Shown piece after piece: positions 9,166-18,518 of a DNA stretch of 64,000 nt; the first letter of the stretch is position 1, and each line of letters starts with the position of its first letter. A program made the translations under genes and the position numbers. The stretch is from positions 1 through 64,000 of the forward strand of contig CALUPH010000002.1 of assembly GCA_944322615.1 (NCBI GenBank), in the 5' to 3' direction. The notes below the pieces were generated by a model. That model was not told where the DNA came from and did not search any database. It saw nothing but the letters and a program-made list of their open reading frames with translations. The stretch comes from Candidatus Gastranaerophilales bacterium. GTDB lineage: Bacteria; Cyanobacteriota; Vampirovibrionia; Gastranaerophilales; Gastranaerophilaceae.

Positions 9166-10515
9166 ATGTTTGATATAGGAATAATAGGTTCAGGACCGGC
9201 AGGATATGCAGCCGCAATAAGAGCAAGTCAAAGAGGTTTAAGCGTAGTTTTATTTGAAAAGGAACATATTGGAGGCACATGTTTAAATAGAGGATGCATT
9301 CCAACAAAAACAATTCTTCATTCTTGTAAATTATTTTCAGAAATAAAGAACGCACAAAAATGCGGAATAGCAGCAGAAAATATATCTTTTGATTTTGAGA
9401 AAATCCAAGAAAGACAAAAAAACGTTTCTGAAAAAATAAGAAAATCTCTAACAATGTTAATAAAAGGATATGGAATAACAATTGTAGAAGAAGAAGCATT
9501 TATTGAATCAAAAAACATAATCAAAACACAGACAAGCAGTTATGAAGTTAAAAATATCATTATTGCAACAGGTTCAAAACCTAATATATTAAATTTCCCA
9601 GGGGAATATGCAAAAGATTTTATTTTAACATCAGATGATGTTCTCAATATGACAAAACTTCCGCAAAGTATATTAATTGTTGGAACAGGTGCAATTGGTA
9701 TAGAATGGGCAAGAATATTTTCCTGCCTTGGAGTAAAAGTCACTTTGGTCGAAATGATGGAACATATTATTCCAACAGCAGATTATGAAGTGTCAGAACG
9801 TGTTATTAGGTTACTAAAAAAAAGCAGAATAGATTTCTACACATCTACAACAATAAAAAATATAAATAATAATGAAATAACCTTATCAAACGATAAAGTT
9901 ATTAAAGCAGATAAAATACTTTTAGGTGCAGGAAGGCAGCCTGAAACAAACTGTACAAAAGTGCCTTCATACATAAAAATAAATAAATATATAGATACAG
10001 ACTGTAATTTCAAAACAAACATTGAGAATATCTTTGCAATAGGTGATGTAAACGGTCTATCAATGCTTGCACACAGCGCAATGAAACAGGCTGAAGAAGT
10101 AATAGAATATATTATAAAAGGAGAATGCCCCAAATTTAATAAAAACCTTGTACCCTCAGTAATATATGGCACACCGGAAATTGCTTCTATCGGAAAAACA
10201 GAACAAGAATTACAAAAAAATAATATAGAATATAAGAAATCATTTTTCCCGATTTCTGCATTAGGGAAAGCCTATGCTGATGATAAAATAGAAGGATTTG
10301 TAAAAATTTTAGCAAATGATAATGAAATACTAGGTGCTCATATTATTTCAGAAGAAGCAAGTGCTATGATAGAGCAAATCGCAATAGCGATGACAAATAA
10401 TATATCACCATCTAAATTGCAAGATGTAATTTTTGCACATCCAACATATTCTGAAGGTATATTTGAAAGTATTTTAGGACTTGATAATATAGCTATACAT
10501 ATTCCGAGACAATAA
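9166..10515 (+). CDS. lpdA: Dihydrolipoamide dehydrogenase
   Basis: This is the FAD-dependent E3 subunit of 2-oxoacid dehydrogenase or glycine cleavage complexes, which reoxidises dihydrolipoamide with NAD+. In 449 residues it shows the FAD-binding IIGSGPAGYAAAIRASQRG, the redox disulfide GGTCLNRGCIPTKT (C39 and C44), the NAD-binding GTGAIGIEWARIF, FAIGDVNGLSMLAHSAMKQA, and the C-terminal active-site histidine in FAHPTYSEG. The gene starts a two-gene unit with pyk, 14 nt downstream. A TATAAT at 9141 lies before the ATG. No E1 or E2 genes are in the window, so its complex is unknown. Confidence 0.95.
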   Translation: MFDIGIIGSGPAGYAAAIRASQRGLSVVLFEKEHIGGTCLNRGCIPTKTILHSCKLFSEIKNAQKCGIAAENISFDFEKIQERQKNVSEKIRKSLTMLIKGYGITIVEEEAFIESKNIIKTQTSSYEVKNIIIATGSKPNILNFPGEYAKDFILTSDDVLNMTKLPQSILIVGTGAIGIEWARIFSCLGVKVTLVEMMEHIIPTADYEVSERVIRLLKKSRIDFYTSTTIKNINNNEITLSNDKVIKADKILLGAGRQPETNCTKVPSYIKINKYIDTDCNFKTNIENIFAIGDVNGLSMLAHSAMKQAEEVIEYIIKGECPKFNKNLVPSVIYGTPEIASIGKTEQELQKNNIEYKKSFFPISALGKAYADDKIEGFVKILANDNEILGAHIISEEASAMIEQIAIAMTNNISPSKLQDVIFAHPTYSEGIFESILGLDNIAIHIPRQ

Positions 10516-10529
10516 AGAAAGATTAAAAT

Positions 10530-11969
10530 ATGAATCAAATAAGAAACAAAACAAAAATAGTAGCAACCCTTGGACCATCAAGTAATGATTATGAAACAAT
10601 AAAAAAGCTTGTACTCGCTGGAGTTTCAATGTTCAGAATTAACACCTCGCATGGGGAAAAAGAAGAACACGCTGAAAAAATAAAAATAATAAGACAAGTA
10701 AGTGAAGAACTAAACCAAAACATACCAATATTGATAGATTTACAAGGTCCAAAGATTCGTGTAGGACAAATTCCGGAACCAATAGAAATAAAAAAAGGTC
10801 AAGAAATAATACTTGAACATACCGATGAAATAAAGGACGGAATAATTCCTGTTGATTATAAAGGAATAGCTAATGATGTAACTGTCGGTGAAAAAATCTT
10901 ATTAGATGATGGCCGAGTAGGTCTGAGAGTAGAAAAAGTAATAGATACAAAAGTTTATACCAAAGTTGAGCATGGTACTTTAATAAAACCAAGAAAAGGT
11001 ATAAATATTCCCGGGGTACAAGCAAGTTTAGAAGCAGTAACAATAAAGGATAAACAATATATAAAATTTGCCCTGGAACAGAATGCAGATTACATAGCAC
11101 TTTCTTTTGTAAGGAAAGCAGAAGATATTAAATGTGCAAGATATTATACTAAAGCTTATGGAGATAAAGAAATTCCTATAATTGCAAAAATAGAAAAACC
11201 TCAAGCTGTTGAAAATCTTAAAGAAATTGTAAAAGAAGCAGATGGAATTATGGTTGCAAGAGGTGATTTAGGAATAGAGATGTCACCCCAGGAAGTTCCA
11301 ATTGCGCAAAAAGAGATTATAAGACTAACAAATATTCAAAAGAAGCCTTGCATTGTAGCAACACAAATGCTTGAATCTATGATGGAAGAACCAATTCCAA
11401 CAAGAGCAGAAGCAAACGATGTAGCAAATGCAATATATGACGGTACTGATGCTATTATGCTTTCAGGTGAAACTGCTGCAGGTAAATATCCTGTTGAAGC
11501 AGTTGAGATGATGGCTTGTATATCAAATAAAGTTGAAAAAAGCCAATTTATTAAAACAGACTACGATATAGACTTAATTGCAGAATTGAATCCAATTTCA
11601 CAAGCAATATCAAGTAGTGCGGTTAATATAGCAAAAAAATTAGGTGCAAGCGCAATATTAATCTTCACTGAAACAGGCTATACACCACCTATTATATCAA
11701 AGCTAAAACCTTCAGTACCCATAATTGTATTCACAAATTCAGAAGTAACAGCGAGAAAATTAAGTTTATATTGGGGTATATATACATATGTAGACAAGAA
11801 CTGTAACAGTGTACTGGATGAAGCTCTTTTTAATAAAATTGATGATCTTTTAACCGAGAGGGTTGGTTTTAGAAAAGGAGATGATATTGTAATTGTAAAT
11901 TCTGTTCCAAAATTAATGACAGGAAAAATCAATACAATTAGAGTTCATAAAATAGGAGAGACACAATAA
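10530..11969 (+). CDS. pyk: Pyruvate kinase
   Basis: Pyruvate kinase makes pyruvate and ATP from phosphoenolpyruvate in the last step of glycolysis. Signs in the 479 residues are KTKIVATLGPSSNDYETIKK, FRINTSHG, IPILIDLQGPKIR, the signature IIAKIEKPQAVENL, MVARGDLGIEM and MLSGETAAGKYPVEAVEMM. It has the standard catalytic and C-terminal allosteric domains without the extra PEP-utiliser domain of Bacillus types. It lies 14 nt after lpdA and is followed by a strong terminator. Confidence 0.97.
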   Translation: MNQIRNKTKIVATLGPSSNDYETIKKLVLAGVSMFRINTSHGEKEEHAEKIKIIRQVSEELNQNIPILIDLQGPKIRVGQIPEPIEIKKGQEIILEHTDEIKDGIIPVDYKGIANDVTVGEKILLDDGRVGLRVEKVIDTKVYTKVEHGTLIKPRKGINIPGVQASLEAVTIKDKQYIKFALEQNADYIALSFVRKAEDIKCARYYTKAYGDKEIPIIAKIEKPQAVENLKEIVKEADGIMVARGDLGIEMSPQEVPIAQKEIIRLTNIQKKPCIVATQMLESMMEEPIPTRAEANDVANAIYDGTDAIMLSGETAAGKYPVEAVEMMACISNKVEKSQFIKTDYDIDLIAELNPISQAISSSAVNIAKKLGASAILIFTETGYTPPIISKLKPSVPIIVFTNSEVTARKLSLYWGIYTYVDKNCNSVLDEALFNKIDDLLTERVGFRKGDDIVIVNSVPKLMTGKINTIRVHKIGETQ

Positions 11970-11979
11970 AAATAAATAA

Positions 11980-12005
11980 AAAGAGCCAAATTTGGCTCTT
12001 TTTTA
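11980..12005. terminator. Bidirectional terminator between pyk and the polA-linked gene
   Basis: AAAGAGCCAAA meets TTTGGCTCTTT directly, making a hairpin with T-runs on both strands. It sits between two convergent genes and should stop transcription from both sides. Confidence 0.88.
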
Positions 12006-12024
12006 TTGAATATATTTTTATAAC

Positions 12025-12429
12025 TTATAAAATCTTTTGGAATGAAATCGAGTCATTATTCTCAATATAAGCATGGAGTTTCTGTATTAAAGACGGAGAA
12101 AAATTATAATCATTATCTGCTGGAATTATTTTTATAAAAGAATTATAACCATCCTGCGCAGAAACTGAAGCTATAAACTCTTTTGTATATGCTTTAAACA
12201 ATACACTTCCTGTTTTAAATTGAATTTCTTCAATAGAATAATTATGTGCATTTATTGCAGATAATAACAAATATAATAAATTTTCAGAAGAAGTTCTGTA
12301 TGTTTTAGCAAAATCCAAACTTGTAGGAATAGTTCTTATTGCAGTTGCAGAAGGGACAACGTCCTCTGCTAAAACTTGTTGAGAACAAAATATACTTAAA
12401 CAAAATAAAATATAAATTATTTTCCTCAT
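12025..12429 (-). CDS. Small exported protein of unknown function, coupled to polA
   Basis: From the ATG at 12429 this is 134 residues, beginning with a signal peptide (MRKIIYILFCLSIFCSQQVLA). The mature part has YRTSSENLLYLLLSAINAHN, FKTGSVLFKAYTKEFIASVS and a C-terminal FSPSLIQKLHAYIENND. I recognise no family. The start overlaps the polA stop codon by one nucleotide (TAATG), so it is translated after polA although no functional link is obvious. A longer reading with five extra codons (MDGDL) would start inside polA and lacks a signal-peptide-like beginning. Confidence 0.75.
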   Translation of the reverse strand: MRKIIYILFCLSIFCSQQVLAEDVVPSATAIRTIPTSLDFAKTYRTSSENLLYLLLSAINAHNYSIEEIQFKTGSVLFKAYTKEFIASVSAQDGYNSFIKIIPADNDYNFSPSLIQKLHAYIENNDSISFQKIL

Positions 12430-15296
12430 TAAATCTCCATCCAAGACTTACCGGCATAAATATCTACTTTTAAAGGAACCAAAAACGGCTGATTAAGTTC
12501 CATAGCATTTTTTACCAAAGATTTAACCTCTTCTATTTCAGTATTAACTGTTTCTATAACGAGTTCATCATGCACTTGTATGATTATTTTAGACTTAATG
12601 TTATTTTTTTCAAAGTCATTTTGTAAACGAACCATAGCAAGTTTCATAACATCAGCTGCAGTTCCTTGTATTGGAGCATTAATGGCAGCTCTTTGAGCAG
12701 CTTCTTGTATTTTGCCGTTTGTACTTAACAGACCTGAACTCAAATATCTTTTTCTTCCGTATAAAGTTTCAACATACCCATGAGCATAAGCAAACTTTAT
12801 AGTATCATCCATATATTTTTTTACATCAGGATATGTAGCAAAGTACCTGTCTATAAAGTCTTGTGCTTCATAAGGAGTAATTCCAAGACTTGAAGCCAAG
12901 CCATATCTTGATTGACCGTATACTATACCAAAATTAACAGCCTTTGCTTTTGAACGCATTTCTTTTGTAACTTGTTCTATTGGTACTTCAAAAACCTTAC
13001 TGGCTGTGGCGCTATGAACATCTTCATCATCACAAAAAGCTTCTATTAAATTATCATCACGAGAAATATGTGCAAGCAGTCTAAGTTCAATTTGAGAATA
13101 ATCCGCAGAAATTATCAGGTTTTCTTTATTTTCAGCAACAAATGCACCTCTTATTCGATTTCCCAATTCAGTTCTAATCGGAATATTTTGCAAATTAGGA
13201 TTAGATGAAGATAATCTTCCTGTTGTCGTGATTGTTTGGTTAAAACTTGTATGAATTCTGCCGTCTTTAACACTTCTTAGTTCGGGAAGAGTATCAACAT
13301 AAGTGCTTTTTAATTTTGCAAGATGTCTTTGTTCCAAAATATCTCTTGCTACTTGATATTCTTCCGCTAATGTTTCCAATACTTTCGCACTTGTTGAAAA
13401 TCCTGTTTTTGATTTCATTCCCTTTGCTTTAAGGTTCATTTTTCCAAAAAGCATATCCCCAACTTGTTTTGGCGAATTTATATTAAATTTTTCACCAACT
13501 TCGTTATAAATTTTTTCTTCAATAACAGATAACTTTTCATTAATTTCTTTATCAATAACACTTAAATATTCTACATCTATACTTGCACCGTTTTCCTCCA
13601 TAACAGCAAGTACAATTGTCAGAGGAACTTCAATGTCATAAAGCAAATCAAGTTCTTTTTCATCTAAGTTTTCTTGCCAATACTTTGTTAAGAGTAAAGT
13701 AGCAAAAGCATCATCACAAGCATAAGAAGCGGCATCTTCAATAGGAACAGTTTCAATTGTTAAAGAGGACGAACTGTTTTTCAATAATTCATCATACTCA
13801 ACCATAATATAATCAAGATAATCGCTGGCTTGTTGTTTTAATCCGTGTTTTCTTGATGAGTCTTTGATATAGCTTGCAAGCATTGTGTCAAAAATAACAT
13901 TATTTAAAGGCATATTGTGATGTTTTAAAACGTGCCAATCAAATTTTGCATTTTGCAATGTTTTTGCAATATTTTTATCAGATAATATTGGAGCTAAATA
14001 ATTTATAATAACTTCCAAATCAAGCTGTTGACCTACCAGATGAAAAACTGGAATATAATAAGACTGAACCAAATCACTTTTATTTGAATCTATCTTTACT
14101 CTATTATTTTTTACTTGTATTTGATCAGAAAACGCAATTGAAATTCCAACCAAGTCACACTCTAATGGATTAATACCTGTAGTTTCAACATCAATAGAAA
14201 AAATTGTTTGTTCTTTTAATTTTTCAACAAGAGTAACAAGCTTATCTTCAGTATCAACAATGTTTTTCTCATGGTTATATACCTTATGAGATTGATTTAC
14301 CAAAAGATTACCAATTCCCAAACCAAGCTGCATTTGTCCTTGCTGGTTTACTTGAACTGTTTCTTTACAATCAGGCGCAACAACTGACGAAAGAGAAGCT
14401 ATTTTAAAAGGTTTTAACAAATTATCAGAATTTTTTAAAAAGCTATAAAATTGATTTTTTTTGAAAAATTCAATTACTGCATCATAATCAGGCATTTCCA
14501 ATTTAGCACAATCAAAATCAAAGTTAATATCCAAATCTTTTTGAATTGTAGCAAGTTCTTTGCTTAAAACAGCAACATCTTTACCTTCAACCAATTTCTT
14601 ATTTAATGCTTTTTCCGTTATATTATCGATATTTTCGTAGATTTGTTCAAGTTTATCAAACCTATTTAATAATTTACAGGCAGTTTTTTCGCCAATACCT
14701 TTAATACCGGGGATATTATCTGAAGTATCTCCGCTTAAACCTTTATAGTCGGTTATTTGATAAGGGTATACTCCCATTTTTTCATATACTTTATACCAAT
14801 CATATTCTATTAATTCACCTTTAGACGGCATTATAACTTTTATGTAGCCATCTCTGTCTACAAGTTGAAAAGAATCTCTATCACCTGTCAAAATATAAGT
14901 CTTATGATGTTTTTGTTTCGCTTTAGTAGAAATAGTACCAATTACATCATCAGCTTCGTAACCTTCTTTTGTATAAATTGGTATATTTAAGGCATTAAGC
15001 CCTTCAACAATTAAAGCTATTTGACTTCTTAAAGTATCAGGCATACTTTCTCTGTTTGCTTTATAATCAGCAAACATTTCTGTTCTGTATGTATGCCTTG
15101 AAACATCAAAAGTAACAGCAATTGCATCAGGTTTAATTGAATCATTTTGTAATAAATCAAATAATGCTTTGAAAAAACCAAAAACAGCCCAGGTCGGCTG
15201 GTTATCTGATGTTTTCATTCCTGTTCTTTCAAGTGCAAAGAAGTATCTGTATGCCAGTGCGTGACCATCAATTAATATAAAACTTTTATCAGACAT
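12429..15296 (-). CDS. polA: DNA polymerase I
   Basis: This 955-residue protein has all three PolA activities. The N-terminal 5' nuclease begins FILIDGHALAYRYFFALE and includes YEADDVIGT, LTGDRDSFQLV and GLSGDTSDNIPGIKGIGEKT. The 3'-5' exonuclease keeps its first acidic pair in FSIDVETTGINP. The polymerase has SADYSQIELRLLAHISRD, KAVNFGIVYGQSRYGLA and IQVHDELVIE. PolA fills gaps and removes RNA primers. A TTGTTA/TAAAAT promoter pair (15322-15350) and a GGGGA ribosome site precede the ATG. Confidence 0.97.
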   Translation of the reverse strand: MSDKSFILIDGHALAYRYFFALERTGMKTSDNQPTWAVFGFFKALFDLLQNDSIKPDAIAVTFDVSRHTYRTEMFADYKANRESMPDTLRSQIALIVEGLNALNIPIYTKEGYEADDVIGTISTKAKQKHHKTYILTGDRDSFQLVDRDGYIKVIMPSKGELIEYDWYKVYEKMGVYPYQITDYKGLSGDTSDNIPGIKGIGEKTACKLLNRFDKLEQIYENIDNITEKALNKKLVEGKDVAVLSKELATIQKDLDINFDFDCAKLEMPDYDAVIEFFKKNQFYSFLKNSDNLLKPFKIASLSSVVAPDCKETVQVNQQGQMQLGLGIGNLLVNQSHKVYNHEKNIVDTEDKLVTLVEKLKEQTIFSIDVETTGINPLECDLVGISIAFSDQIQVKNNRVKIDSNKSDLVQSYYIPVFHLVGQQLDLEVIINYLAPILSDKNIAKTLQNAKFDWHVLKHHNMPLNNVIFDTMLASYIKDSSRKHGLKQQASDYLDYIMVEYDELLKNSSSSLTIETVPIEDAASYACDDAFATLLLTKYWQENLDEKELDLLYDIEVPLTIVLAVMEENGASIDVEYLSVIDKEINEKLSVIEEKIYNEVGEKFNINSPKQVGDMLFGKMNLKAKGMKSKTGFSTSAKVLETLAEEYQVARDILEQRHLAKLKSTYVDTLPELRSVKDGRIHTSFNQTITTTGRLSSSNPNLQNIPIRTELGNRIRGAFVAENKENLIISADYSQIELRLLAHISRDDNLIEAFCDDEDVHSATASKVFEVPIEQVTKEMRSKAKAVNFGIVYGQSRYGLASSLGITPYEAQDFIDRYFATYPDVKKYMDDTIKFAYAHGYVETLYGRKRYLSSGLLSTNGKIQEAAQRAAINAPIQGTAADVMKLAMVRLQNDFEKNNIKSKIIIQVHDELVIETVNTEIEEVKSLVKNAMELNQPFLVPLKVDIYAGKSWMEI

Positions 15297-15321
15297 TTAA
15301 ATTCCCCAAATCTATTATTCT

Positions 15322-15350
15322 ATTTTAATAAAATTAGGGCTGTTTAACAA
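15322..15350 (-). promoter_or_regulatory. Putative sigma-70 promoter of polA
   Basis: On the minus strand TTGTTA (15350-15345) and TAAAAT (15327-15322) are separated by 17 bp. Transcription would begin around 15315, about 20 nt before the polA ATG. This is a pattern match only. Confidence 0.45.
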
Positions 15351-15432
15351 TCATATTTAAATTTATGTTTATTTAAATTTATTTTTATTCAATATCATAC
15401 CCAAAAGCAAATAGGTGAAATTATACATTTTT

Positions 15433-15504
15433 GTTGGGTTATGGAAACCAGACATTTTTCACAAAGTCAAAGATTTTGGAAAAAGCAGTCAAACCCAACC
15501 TACA
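15433..15504. repeat. Palindromic REP-like repeat, copy A
   Basis: This is a 72-bp copy of an element with terminal inverted repeats GTTGGGTT (15433-15440) and AACCCAAC (15492-15499). A nested GAC/GTC and TTTTTC/GAAAAA pairing inside would fold it into a long hairpin. It lies just past the stop codon of the 15527-16888 gene. Two near-identical copies occur at 16983 and 18422, each 10 to 25 nt beyond the stop of a minus-strand gene. The ends resemble the common REP-type GTAGGTTGGGTT motif (from memory). Confidence 0.8.
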
Positions 15505-15526
15505 GATTCCTTGCTACAAATTTGTG

Positions 15527-16888
15527 TTAAAACTTATAAAGAAACATTTTGTATTTATTATTTTTCGATTTTTTTTCTATAAAAAATAATCTGTTAGGAT
15601 AGACAGGAAATATAAAATAATCATCTTTTGAGTTTGGTATATTTATGTTATAGTTTACTTTTGCAAGTTTTTTCTCGTTGATTTTAAATTCATATTCTAA
15701 ATCATTTGAAATTAAGATGTCTTTATTTAGTGGTTTGAAGTATACATAATGGTCAAATGAATGTGTTTCTATAATTTTATTCTGTTTATATGAATATATA
15801 TCTAAATTATAACCACCTTCGTTTTCTATGCTTCTTCTTCCTGTAAAAGTATTAACTCGACGAAATTTATCATAACTGAAACTTTTTGGTCCTAAAAAAT
15901 GTCTTGAATAGCTTGGTATTAAAATGACATCATTATTAGCATTTATAGAATTATCAAAATAATTATTCTTTTTATTAAAACTAACGTAATTCTCAAATTT
16001 ATTTTGTTTTATATTAAATTCCTGAATTAGAATTTTATTTATCTGAAAACCACGCAAGTCATCTGAATTTGTAAAATATAATATTTTATTATCATTAATT
16101 CGCAAAAATTGTGATATCCTTACTTTGTTAATAAATTCTTCTATTTCGTTTAAATTTATTACGGACATGTTCTTCTTGTATTTTTTATTTGAAAAATTGA
16201 TATTCCAACACTCTAAAGGACTTTCTCTCAAAACGACTCCGGTACATAATAGAAAATTATCATCCTTTAAATGCTCAATAATTAAACCTAAATCATTAGT
16301 GGTATGAGTTGATATAGAATCCATCATATTTACCCTAAAACTAAAGTTTTTTTCTTTTTCTAAAGTATTAGAATCTTTTTGAATACCATCAAGATTAAAA
16401 GTTGTTAATTTCCCAAGTTTATTAGAATTTATCTTATATCTTTTTAGCTCTTTTTTTGTACAAAAGATAATTTCATCATCAAAAATCTTTGCATTAGTAA
16501 GCTCAAATTCATCTGCGATCTTAACCCGATTTAAATTATTTTTTTCAAGATCCAGAATATATGCATAACCTTTATATTTACTAATAAGAAATAATATATT
16601 GTAACCATATTGCAATGGATAAATTTCACTTCCTCTATGATTTAATGTACCAATATAGTGAAGTCCTGTTTTTTCGAGTTCTGCAGGTCTCTCATGTTTC
16701 ATTTGTTTTAAGTTAATTATGTATAAGAAATAAATTAACAAAAGGAGAATTATAAAAAAAATAATTGAAAACAAATAAACAATATGTTTGTTTTTAACCA
16801 AAGAACTTGTCCACCAACTTTTATTGCCTTCTGGTTTATTTTGATTTTCCTCTTGTTTATTTTCTATATTTTTATTATCGCCTGTCAT
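15527..16888 (-). CDS. Membrane-anchored beta-propeller-like protein, paralogue 1
   Basis: The 453-residue protein has an acidic Asn/Gln-rich cytoplasmic tail (NKPEGNKSWW near residues 17 to 26), one membrane segment at about 34 to 57 and a long external part. That part repeats short beta strands (YGYNILFLISKYKGYAYILD, AKIFDDEIIFCTKKELKRYK, INDNKILYFTNS), which suggests a beta-propeller. I do not recognise a named family. The tail is almost the same as in the neighbouring 17063-18328 gene, while the external parts differ. Palindromic repeats lie on both sides. It may be a surface protein with a sensing or binding role (inference). Confidence 0.75.
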   Translation of the reverse strand: MTGDNKNIENKQEENQNKPEGNKSWWTSSLVKNKHIVYLFSIIFFIILLLLIYFLYIINLKQMKHERPAELEKTGLHYIGTLNHRGSEIYPLQYGYNILFLISKYKGYAYILDLEKNNLNRVKIADEFELTNAKIFDDEIIFCTKKELKRYKINSNKLGKLTTFNLDGIQKDSNTLEKEKNFSFRVNMMDSISTHTTNDLGLIIEHLKDDNFLLCTGVVLRESPLECWNINFSNKKYKKNMSVINLNEIEEFINKVRISQFLRINDNKILYFTNSDDLRGFQINKILIQEFNIKQNKFENYVSFNKKNNYFDNSINANNDVILIPSYSRHFLGPKSFSYDKFRRVNTFTGRRSIENEGGYNLDIYSYKQNKIIETHSFDHYVYFKPLNKDILISNDLEYEFKINEKKLAKVNYNINIPNSKDDYFIFPVYPNRLFFIEKKSKNNKYKMFLYKF

Positions 16889-17056
16889 TAAAATTTCCTA
16901 TTTTTTATAAAAGTAATATTTAGTTTATATTCCACTTTTTTAGCTTGTTGAAACATTTCTCATTATTATCATATTGTTTCTATTGGGTTATGGGAAACCA
17001 GACATTTTTCACAAAATCAAAGATTTTGGAAAAAGCAGTCAAACCCAACCTACATA
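16811..17056. repeat. About 250-bp direct repeat, unit 1 (tail coding + 5' region + palindrome)
   Basis: This stretch matches 18251-18496 at a constant offset of 1440 bp. It spans the N-terminal codons of the 15527-16888 gene, its upstream region and palindromic repeat copy B. It marks the edge of a tandem duplication whose middle has diverged. Confidence 0.8.
16983..17054. repeat. Palindromic REP-like repeat, copy B
   Basis: This is the second copy of the 72-bp palindromic element, with terminal TTGGGTT (16983-16989) and AACCCAA (17042-17048). It differs from copy A at only a few bases. It lies between the stop of the 17063 gene and the start of the 15527-16888 gene. Confidence 0.8.
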
Positions 17057-17062
17057 CTCCTT

Positions 17063-18328
17063 TTATTTAAAATATATTTCTGTAAATAATAATTTTGAAT
17101 CTGTTGAGATTTTGCTCTTACCTCCATATATTAAAATATTACCGTCAGATAAGGTTATAGCTTTATGTAATTTCCTTTTTGTGGTTAACTTCGCAGTATT
17201 TGGTGAAAACGATTCAGATTTTAATTTAAACATTTCTGTATCTTTTATTATTTTCCCACCCCAACCATTGTAGATATTTCCACCAGTTAATAAAATATTA
17301 TCATTATTTAATACGGATAATGTATAGTCGTATTTGTAAGAGTCTTTTTGTTTAACTTGGATATTAACAATATCATCTCTATATTTCTTTACAAGAAGAA
17401 CAAAGTTTTTTTGTACTGTATTTTGGCTATGTTCATCTAATTGAATATCGCTTACATATAAATCTGTTTTTATATTTTGATAATTAATGTTATTGAGTGA
17501 CTTTGTATAAAATTCTTCTATAATATTTTTCAAATAATCATAAATAAAAATCTTATATTTAAATTTATTAGTATTATTTTCTTTCCATATTCCAATAATT
17601 GCTATTTTATCATTTGGGATTTTTATAAATTCACAACTAAAAAATTTATCACAATCAAATTTATTTATTACATTAAATTTATTTGTCTTAAAATTAAATT
17701 CTTCAATCTCACCTATAGTTTTTCGATTGGGATCATTCTTGTTCGTTATTCCACCAAGAATTAGAATGTTGCCATTACTCATTTTTATAGCTGTATGACA
17801 AGCTCTTTGAATATGTGTATTCTTATTAATTGTAAATAAACCGATACTAGGATTATATATTTCAGAATATTTTGGCATTTCATATAGAAAAGGTGAATCA
17901 AATCGATTCTTTTTCGTTACACCTCCAATAATTAAAATACGTCCATCATCTAATTTGGTAGTAGTGGCGCCATACTTTCTTACATAATTCATTTTTCCTT
18001 TAGTAAGGACAAATTTATTTTTCTTATAATCGTATATTTCTGCTTGCTTAGTATCTCCACCAATAACTAATACGTTTCCATCATTCATTAGTACAGCAGG
18101 TCCATTATGATAAAAATTCATTTTAGGACCTTTAATAAAGACGTTATGCCTAAATTTAAATATATTATTTTCATAAATATAATATATAACTAAAAACACT
18201 AATACAAAAAAAACTATAAGGCTATAGGCTGGTTTTAACCCAACATTTTTCCACCAGCTTTTATTGCCTTCCGGTTTATTTTGATTTTCTTCTTGATTAT
18301 TTTCTATATTCTTATTCTCGTCAGTCAT
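17063..18328 (-). CDS. Membrane-anchored Kelch-type beta-propeller protein, paralogue 2
   Basis: The 421 residues have the same cytoplasmic tail as paralogue 1 (QEENQNKPEGNKSWW), a membrane segment at about 35 to 52, and an external domain with clear Kelch repeats. Blades are seen in VLMNDGNVLVIGGDTKQAEI, TTKLDDGRILIIGG, AIKMSNGNILILGG, LNNDNILLTGGNIYNGWGG and ITLSDGNILIYGG. Kelch propellers usually bind proteins or sugars. The start is supported by the conserved tail and the ATTTAATG context. The domain probably faces outside the cytoplasm. The ligand is unknown. Confidence 0.85.
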   Translation of the reverse strand: MTDENKNIENNQEENQNKPEGNKSWWKNVGLKPAYSLIVFFVLVFLVIYYIYENNIFKFRHNVFIKGPKMNFYHNGPAVLMNDGNVLVIGGDTKQAEIYDYKKNKFVLTKGKMNYVRKYGATTTKLDDGRILIIGGVTKKNRFDSPFLYEMPKYSEIYNPSIGLFTINKNTHIQRACHTAIKMSNGNILILGGITNKNDPNRKTIGEIEEFNFKTNKFNVINKFDCDKFFSCEFIKIPNDKIAIIGIWKENNTNKFKYKIFIYDYLKNIIEEFYTKSLNNINYQNIKTDLYVSDIQLDEHSQNTVQKNFVLLVKKYRDDIVNIQVKQKDSYKYDYTLSVLNNDNILLTGGNIYNGWGGKIIKDTEMFKLKSESFSPNTAKLTTKRKLHKAITLSDGNILIYGGKSKISTDSKLLFTEIYFK

Positions 18329-18496
18329 TAAATTTCCTATTTATTTTAACAAAGTAATATTTAGTTTATATTCCACTTTTTTAGCTTGTTGAAACATTTT
18401 TCATTATTATCATATTTTTCTGTTGGGTTATGTGAAACCAGACATTTTTCACAAAGTCAAAGATTTTGGAAAAAGCAGTCAAACCACAACCTACAT
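18251..18496. repeat. About 250-bp direct repeat, unit 2
   Basis: This is the partner of 16811-17056, 1440 bp away. It covers the N-terminal codons and upstream region of the Kelch gene plus palindromic copy C. Identity is high through the tail codons and the non-coding part and drops in the membrane segment. Confidence 0.8.
18422..18495. repeat. Palindromic REP-like repeat, copy C
   Basis: This is the third copy of the palindromic element. The left end is GTTGGGTT, but the right end reads AACCACAAC, one base longer than in copies A and B, so the terminal stem is imperfect. It lies just past the PAP2 phosphatase stop codon. Confidence 0.78.
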
Positions 18497-18518
18497 ACTA
18501 TATAAATTACAGTAAAAA

